Shown: positions 38,172 to 42,391 of the stretch, in pieces
How the letters are laid out: each line of letters starts with the position of its first letter
Position numbering within the stretch: position 1 is the stretch's first letter
Assembly: GCA_041655255.1 (NCBI GenBank)
Contig: JBBAFS010000006.1
Span: 1 to 42,391, forward strand
Length of the DNA: 42,391 nt
Origin: JBBAFS01 sp041655255
GTDB taxonomy: Bacteria > Spirochaetota > Spirochaetia > Sphaerochaetales > Sphaerochaetaceae
Direction: 5' to 3'
Notes under the pieces: model-generated
The model's database searches: none
What the model saw: only the letters and a program-made list of their open reading frames with translations
What the model was told of the DNA's origin: nothing
Translations under genes and position numbers: made by a program

Positions 38172-40385
38172 TTATGATCGTTTTCTCCCCTTATCACGCT
38201 CCTTCTTTCGCTTCTCACTTGCTGCTAATAGAGCAGCAAAAGTGGTCCCTTCATTCTCATTATTCTCTTTTTGATCAGTGCGCGAAAGAGGTGTATCTCT
38301 TTTTTTATATCTCGAAGTTTGGACAATTTCCACCTTTGTTTCAAACAGTGGCTGTTGAGCTTTTTTCTTTACAACAACCACTTTTCTCCCTGTTGCAGTA
38401 GTGGCTGTTTTCCCTTTTGTAGTAGAGACAACGTGTGGTTGTTGGGTACTAAGGGGTAGTGCCTTTTTAACAAGGCGCTCTTCATAAGCACAATAGAGTC
38501 GCTGGCATTGATAATGGATAGCATCGTGTTCACCAATGAACTTCATCATGGGTGATGAGCAATAAGGACACTCTTTTCCCCCTTCAAAGGTGGGTTCAAA
38601 CTTTTTACGACTCTCTTTTATCTCTTTAATAAGAGCTTTTGTATTCTCTTTAATATCATCTAAGAAGGAGGTAGAGCTCTCTTTGCCTTGAGCAATAAGA
38701 CTTAATCGCTCTTCCCATACAGCTGTTAATTCGGCTTCACATAGTTGATCTGGGGCAAGACGAATTAATTCTCGCCCTAAGCCGGTGGGGACCAATTCAC
38801 GATCAACACGTTCGATATATCTATTTTGTACGAGCTTTTCAATAATCTCAGCTCGAGTAGCAGGAGTACCTAAGCCCCCTGATAAATATTTTTTCATATC
38901 GGCTTCATCGACAAGGCGTCCAGCGTGCTCCATAGCTGATAAAAGGGTTGCTTCACTGTAGCGCTGGGGAACAGCGGTGGTATTTCTTCTCACTCGAACT
39001 TTTTGAATCAAAAGAGTTTGATTAAGAGTTAATGCTAGGTTGTGGACCTTAGGTGAACCACCTTCTTGTTTCATCAGTGGTGTAACAGCTTTCCACCCAT
39101 CGCTGATGGTCGAAGTGTAACTGTGATGAAAACTCTTTGAGTCTACTTTAATTGTAAGAGAGACCTTCTCATAACGGTAATCATCACTTAAAGCTTCAAT
39201 GAATCGTGAGGCTACTAACAGGTAGATCTGTTTTTCTTGTTCATTGAGACGTTTAAGATCTGCCTGTTTCTCTGTTGGTAACAGAGCATGGTGGTCACTC
39301 ACCTTCTCTGGTTGCACAAGACGATCGGTATTTGAGCGATATCCATATTGGGCATACATTGATGCAATTTGACCAATGGGAGTACTCTCTAATGATGTGA
39401 GTCGCTCTTTAAATGTGGAGAGGATATCTGCTGTTAAGTAGCGACTATCGGTACGTGGGTAGGTCACCACCTTGTGCACTTCGTACAACCGTTGAAGAGT
39501 ATCGAGAGTCTCTTTAGCACTATAACCATATTGGTCGTTTGCCACTCTTTGTAATTCGGTGAGATCAAACAACAAAGGGGGCACATCTGCTTCTTCACTT
39601 TTTTCTAAAAAAGTAATAACTCCGCTTTTTCCCTCTAAAGAAGTTGCAATATCTTGAGCTTCTTGCTCTTGTGCTATTTTCACCAATCCCTCTTCGTTGT
39701 GGTAACTGGCACTAAATTCTTCAAAGTCGGCTCGTATTGAGTAGTAAATTCCACCTACAAAAGCTTCACGCTCATCCTCTTTACGAGTGATGAGGGCTAA
39801 AGTGGGACTTTGCACCCTTCCAGCTGAAAGACGTGCTTTATAAAAGGTGGTTAACGCTCGAGAGACATTAAGCCCCACATACCAATCAGCTGCAGCACGA
39901 GCCGCAGCGGCTTCATACAATGGGTCATACACTTCTCCCTCTTTGAGGTTTTTAAACCCTTCGATAATCGCTTCATCTGTTTGGCTACTAATCCACAATC
40001 TTTTATAAGGTTTGTCAAAAGAGGCAACTTTCATAATCCACCTAGCAACCAACTCCCCTTCTCGCCCAGCATCAGTAGCAATAATAAGAGAATCAACGTC
40101 AGCTCTTTTCATTAACTGTTGAACCACAGAAAATTGATTTTGAGTCTGCTTCATCACAATCTGATCTAACTCTTTAGGAAGAATCGGAAGATCTTGCAAA
40201 TTCCATCGCCGGTAGGAACTGTTGTAATAATCGGGTGGTGCTAACTCGATGAGATGGCCTAAAGCCCACGTGACGATATACTCAGGTCCTTCAAGGTATC
40301 CTTGCTCTCTTTGGTAACATTTCAACACTCGTGCATAGTCACGAGCAACGGACGGTTTTTCAGCTAATACTAGGTGTTTTTTCAT
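38172..40385 (-). CDS. topB: DNA topoisomerase III
   Basis: 737 residues, type IA topoisomerase of the TopB group. The Toprim domain has HLVLAEKPSVARDYARVL and IIATDAGREGELVARWIM (metal-binding acidic residues), and the catalytic Tyr is in VVTYPRTDSRYL. Later marks are LSAGRVQSPTLALI and GLGTPATRAEIIEKL. A C-terminal zinc-finger-like block (CPYCSSPMMKF, CQRLYCAYEERL) is followed by a basic, unstructured tail. It relaxes and decatenates DNA. No Shine-Dalgarno precedes the ATG, and a -10 box lies 8 nt upstream, so it may be translated from an almost leaderless mRNA. Confidence 0.94.
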   Translation of the reverse strand: MKKHLVLAEKPSVARDYARVLKCYQREQGYLEGPEYIVTWALGHLIELAPPDYYNSSYRRWNLQDLPILPKELDQIVMKQTQNQFSVVQQLMKRADVDSLIIATDAGREGELVARWIMKVASFDKPYKRLWISSQTDEAIIEGFKNLKEGEVYDPLYEAAAARAAADWYVGLNVSRALTTFYKARLSAGRVQSPTLALITRKEDEREAFVGGIYYSIRADFEEFSASYHNEEGLVKIAQEQEAQDIATSLEGKSGVITFLEKSEEADVPPLLFDLTELQRVANDQYGYSAKETLDTLQRLYEVHKVVTYPRTDSRYLTADILSTFKERLTSLESTPIGQIASMYAQYGYRSNTDRLVQPEKVSDHHALLPTEKQADLKRLNEQEKQIYLLVASRFIEALSDDYRYEKVSLTIKVDSKSFHHSYTSTISDGWKAVTPLMKQEGGSPKVHNLALTLNQTLLIQKVRVRRNTTAVPQRYSEATLLSAMEHAGRLVDEADMKKYLSGGLGTPATRAEIIEKLVQNRYIERVDRELVPTGLGRELIRLAPDQLCEAELTAVWEERLSLIAQGKESSTSFLDDIKENTKALIKEIKESRKKFEPTFEGGKECPYCSSPMMKFIGEHDAIHYQCQRLYCAYEERLVKKALPLSTQQPHVVSTTKGKTATTATGRKVVVVKKKAQQPLFETKVEIVQTSRYKKRDTPLSRTDQKENNENEGTTFAALLAASEKRKKERDKGRKRS

Positions 40386-40393
40386 ATGGTTTG

Positions 40394-40423
40394 ATAATAA
40401 TTGAATATGGTCGTATGAAGCAA
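40394..40423 (-). promoter_or_regulatory. Promoter of topB (near-leaderless)
   Basis: Minus strand TTGCTT, 18-nt spacer, TATTAT, then 8 nt to the ATG at 40385. It is divergent from and partly faces the ferredoxin promoter. Confidence 0.45.
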
Positions 40424-40435
40424 GAGCTATTGTCC

Positions 40436-40464
40436 TTGACGATAATTAGGTATCGGTATATAGT
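40436..40464 (+). promoter_or_regulatory. Promoter of the small ferredoxin gene
   Basis: TTGACG (40436-40441), 17-nt spacer, TATAGT (40459-40464); leader of about 27 nt with a normal ribosome site. Confidence 0.65.
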
Positions 40465-40497
40465 CGAAATTGTAACAATCTCACAAGGAGTTCTGCC

Positions 40498-40665
40498 ATG
40501 GCTTACACGATTACCGATGCTTGCATCGCATGTGGATCATGCCTTCCTGAGTGCCCCACAGAAGCAATCCAGGAAGGAGATATCTATACTATTGATGCTG
40601 ACTTATGTATCAGTTGTGGAGCTTGCTTTGACGCATGTCCCACTGGTGCAATTCTTCCAGATTAA
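40498..40665 (+). CDS. 2[4Fe-4S] ferredoxin, 55 residues
   Basis: A short clostridial-type ferredoxin. Two motifs C-x2-C-x2-C-x3-C-P: CIACGSCLPECPTEAI (Cys 9, 12, 15, 19) and CISCGACFDACPTGAI (Cys 37, 40, 43, 47), both intact, with the pseudo-twofold symmetry of the fold. It carries low-potential electrons in the cytoplasm and points to anaerobic metabolism. AAGGAG lies 7 nt before the ATG; it has its own promoter and terminator, so it is a highly expressed single-gene unit. It could serve the dehydrogenase complex upstream, but nothing in the sequence shows a specific partner. Confidence 0.95.
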   Translation: MAYTITDACIACGSCLPECPTEAIQEGDIYTIDADLCISCGACFDACPTGAILPD

Positions 40666-40688
40666 GGAAGAGCGGCATCTTCATTATG

Positions 40689-40717
40689 AAAAGACAGCTT
40701 TTGTAGCTGTCTTTTTT
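40689..40717 (+). terminator. Terminator of the ferredoxin gene
   Basis: AAAAGACAGCT / AGCTGTCTTTT stem with a TTTGT loop, running into further T residues. Confidence 0.88.
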
Positions 40718-40731
40718 CATCAATAAGCCAT

Positions 40732-41937
40732 ATGGATACAATTTTAACTATTACACAACTCACCTCATTGGTTAAAGAGAGCCTTCAAAGTCAATTCAGC
40801 GGTATTAGCGTTGAAGGAGAAGTCTCTAACTTTACGAAAGCGGCTTCGGGGCATTGGTACTTTACACTCAAAGATGAGAGCTCTTCTTTAAGTGCTGTCA
40901 TGTTCAAACAAGCATCTTGGAAAGTAGGCTTTATCCCTAAAGATGGAGATCGCCTCATAGTGAAAGGTTCTTTAAGTGTTTATGCCCCACGTGGATCGTA
41001 TCAAATCATTTGTGAATCGATGGTTGCTAGTGGCGTTGGAGAGATCCTTTTATTATTAGAGAAAAGAAGAGCCGAATTTGCAGCTTTGGGGTATTTTGAC
41101 CAAGAGCGTAAAAAGAGTCTTCCTCTCTACCCTAAAACAGTTGGGGTTGTTACCAGCTCCACTGGAGCTGTGATTCAAGATATTATAAAAACACTCGATC
41201 GAAGAACTCAAGCTGTGAATGTCATACTCCTTCCTGCCATTGTCCAAGGAGAGCTCTCCCCTGCATCAATCAGTGCTCAAATTGAGTTTGCAAATAGGCA
41301 TAATCTTGTAGATATTCTAATTGTTGGTCGAGGGGGTGGTTCATTAGAAGATCTTCTCTCATTTAGTGATCAACAAGTCATTGAGGCCATCGTCGCCTCA
41401 GATATCCCTATTATAAGTGCGGTAGGTCATGAAAGTGATTGGGCTTTAAGTGATTATGCCAGTGATGTACGTGCCTCAACTCCCACAGCTGCGGCAGAAA
41501 TTGTAAGTGAGAGTTGGCTCACCCTTCAAAAGAATATTGGACAAGTGCGACAATCGTTACATCTGTTGATGCAGCACAAACTCTCGTTGTTACACGCCTC
41601 AGCGCGGTCAGTTAATATTGGAAGATTAGGTGAGTTACTTCAACAAAAAGTGGAATATACATCACTTTTTAGTGATGATCTACATCAACGATTACACCAG
41701 CGATTTGATACACTCTTACAACTAAGAAAACACTCTTATACCCTTTTATCATCTCTTTTAGAGAGTTTGTCTCCCTCTTGTGTTTTACAAAGAGGCTATG
41801 CAATAGTAACGAAGAATAAGCGTGTGATTAGTTCAAAACATGAAACAGAAGTAGATGATATTCTACAGATTCACCTCTCCGATGGAGAAATTGAAGTGAC
41901 AGTTGATCACATTAAGGAGGATGAAAGTGAGCATTGA
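40732..41937 (+). CDS. xseA: Exodeoxyribonuclease VII large subunit
   Basis: 401 residues. An N-terminal OB fold (ITQLTSLVKESLQSQFSGISVEGEVSNF, HWYFTLKDESSSLSAVMFK) is followed by the catalytic domain with GVVTSSTGAVIQDI, VGRGGGSLEDLLSFSD, AVGHESDWALSDYASDVRASTPTAAAE, then a helical C-terminal part ending SPSCVLQRGYAIVTK. With XseB it degrades single-stranded DNA. It is close to the ferredoxin terminator and has no clear Shine-Dalgarno or promoter; the start is set by the family N-terminus. It overlaps xseB by 11 bp. Confidence 0.95.
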   Translation: MDTILTITQLTSLVKESLQSQFSGISVEGEVSNFTKAASGHWYFTLKDESSSLSAVMFKQASWKVGFIPKDGDRLIVKGSLSVYAPRGSYQIICESMVASGVGEILLLLEKRRAEFAALGYFDQERKKSLPLYPKTVGVVTSSTGAVIQDIIKTLDRRTQAVNVILLPAIVQGELSPASISAQIEFANRHNLVDILIVGRGGGSLEDLLSFSDQQVIEAIVASDIPIISAVGHESDWALSDYASDVRASTPTAAAEIVSESWLTLQKNIGQVRQSLHLLMQHKLSLLHASARSVNIGRLGELLQQKVEYTSLFSDDLHQRLHQRFDTLLQLRKHSYTLLSSLLESLSPSCVLQRGYAIVTKNKRVISSKHETEVDDILQIHLSDGEIEVTVDHIKEDESEH

Positions 41938-42133
41938 AAAACGGTTAAAGCGTTTAGAAGAGATTACCGAAGCTCTCAAAACCCCTACTACCGAATTACA
42001 AGAGGCTCTTACACTTTTTGAAGAGGGGGTAACTCTTTCCAAAGGGATAGAAAAAGAGCTCACCGATATTGAAAGGAAAGTAGAAGCTTTAGTACAAACC
42101 GATGATGACACAGTCGAATTAACACCATTTTAA
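41927..42133 (+). CDS. xseB: Exodeoxyribonuclease VII small subunit
   Basis: 68 residues from the chosen GTG. A two-helix protein of standard XseB length with IEKRLKRLEEITEAL and LQEALTLFEEGVTLSKGIEKELTDIERKVEALV, the family signature (the LeeSl..yeeG-like core). The GTG at 41927 has AAGGAGG 6 nt upstream; the in-frame ATG at 41921 directly abuts the SD and is therefore not used. It is translationally coupled to xseA through the overlap. Confidence 0.93.
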   Translation: MSIEKRLKRLEEITEALKTPTTELQEALTLFEEGVTLSKGIEKELTDIERKVEALVQTDDDTVELTPF

Positions 42134-42143
42134 AGGCAGCACG

Positions 42144-42391
42144 ATGAACAAAATTATCTTTTTAATTCATACTGAAGACCGTAAAGGTCTCTTAACAAAA
42201 GTCAGTGGATACTTTTACTCAAACGGGTATAACATTCTCCACTCACAAACTCACTCAGATACCCGCTCAAATCACTACTATATGAGAATAGAGCTCGATT
42301 GTGCCGATTTACACACAACTCGTAAGGCATTTAAAGAGGAATTTGGTAACTTTGCCAAAGGGTTAGAACTCACCTGGGAGTGTTATTTCAG
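42144..42391 (+). CDS. purU: PurU-like formyltetrahydrofolate deformylase, 3'-truncated
   Basis: The first 82 residues of a gene that leaves the window. The start MNKIIFLIHTEDRKGLLTKVSGYFY and the NGYNILHSQTHSDTRSNHYYMRIEL stretch match the N-terminal ACT domain of PurU, which releases formate from 10-formyl-THF. The ACT domain is followed, at the end of the visible part, by the FAKGLELTWECYF linker into the formyltransferase-fold catalytic domain, not visible here. The ATG is 10 bp after xseB with a weak AAGG site. The catalytic part cannot be checked, so other ACT-led hydrolases remain possible. Confidence 0.8.
   Translation, partial: MNKIIFLIHTEDRKGLLTKVSGYFYSNGYNILHSQTHSDTRSNHYYMRIELDCADLHTTRKAFKEEFGNFAKGLELTWECYF

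Noticed and set aside
1..42391. Insertion sequences, prophage, CRISPR array or defence island
   Set aside because: I found no transposase, integrase, phage gene, cas gene or regularly spaced repeats; the only tandem repeat is within the usher gene.

Overview
The window (42.4 kb, moderately low GC, standard genetic code with TGA used as stop) looks like chromosomal DNA of a diderm, probably anaerobic heterotrophic bacterium. A spirochaete-like organism fits best: a complete archaeal/vacuolar-type ATPase operon, a TAXI-type TRAP transporter, a LUD-domain protein, DapL-type lysine synthesis and an outer-membrane usher sit together. This placement is inference from gene content; no rRNA or species marker is present. 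I see no insertion sequence, prophage, integrase or CRISPR array.

Layout. 1-5.6 kb: the tail of a DUF72 protein, a 319-bp gap holding an unclassified mgtE leader, the Mg2+ channel gene mgtE, a PIG-L family protein that has lost all three expected zinc ligands, an MBL/beta-CASP ribonuclease-like protein and a LUD protein. 5.6-15.1 kb (minus strand): a nine-gene V/A-type ATPase operon (G/H, C, I, K, F, E, A, B, D) that continues without a gap into a UspA protein and a PtsN-like EIIA. 15.1-19.5 kb (minus): a PapD-like chaperone followed by a very large usher-like protein carrying an N-terminal membrane anchor and a Pro/Glu-rich repeat spacer. 19.8 kb: tRNA-Pro(GGG). 20-23.4 kb: a small membrane protein, a GNAT/DUF2156 pair, pcm and mntP.

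23.4-31.4 kb is a lysine-pathway region: a minus-strand dapB-dapL-lysA-thioesterase operon, a regulator with an unusual HTH_12-like plus FCD layout, then plus-strand dapA1, dapA2 and a second dapB fused to two aspartokinase-type ACT domains; this last gene is broken by one apparent missing base. 31.4-38 kb (minus) encodes a five-gene FAD/[2Fe-2S]/BFD/[4Fe-4S] amine or imino-acid dehydrogenase-like complex and a TAXI TRAP transporter. 38.2-42.4 kb: topB, a 55-residue ferredoxin, xseA-xseB and the start of a purU-like gene.

The best candidates for something undescribed are: (1) a likely regulon in which dapA1, the oxidoreductase operon and the TAXI operon share an ATGAGTAGC/GCTACTCAT operator just downstream of the -10 box, with the HTH-FCD regulator next to dapA1 as the natural candidate repressor; (2) the inner-membrane-anchored, TonB-like usher; (3) the DapB-ACT-ACT fusion; (4) a repeated promoter layout in which the -10 box lies only 6-8 nt before the start codon and no Shine-Dalgarno is visible, suggesting leaderless mRNAs for several genes.
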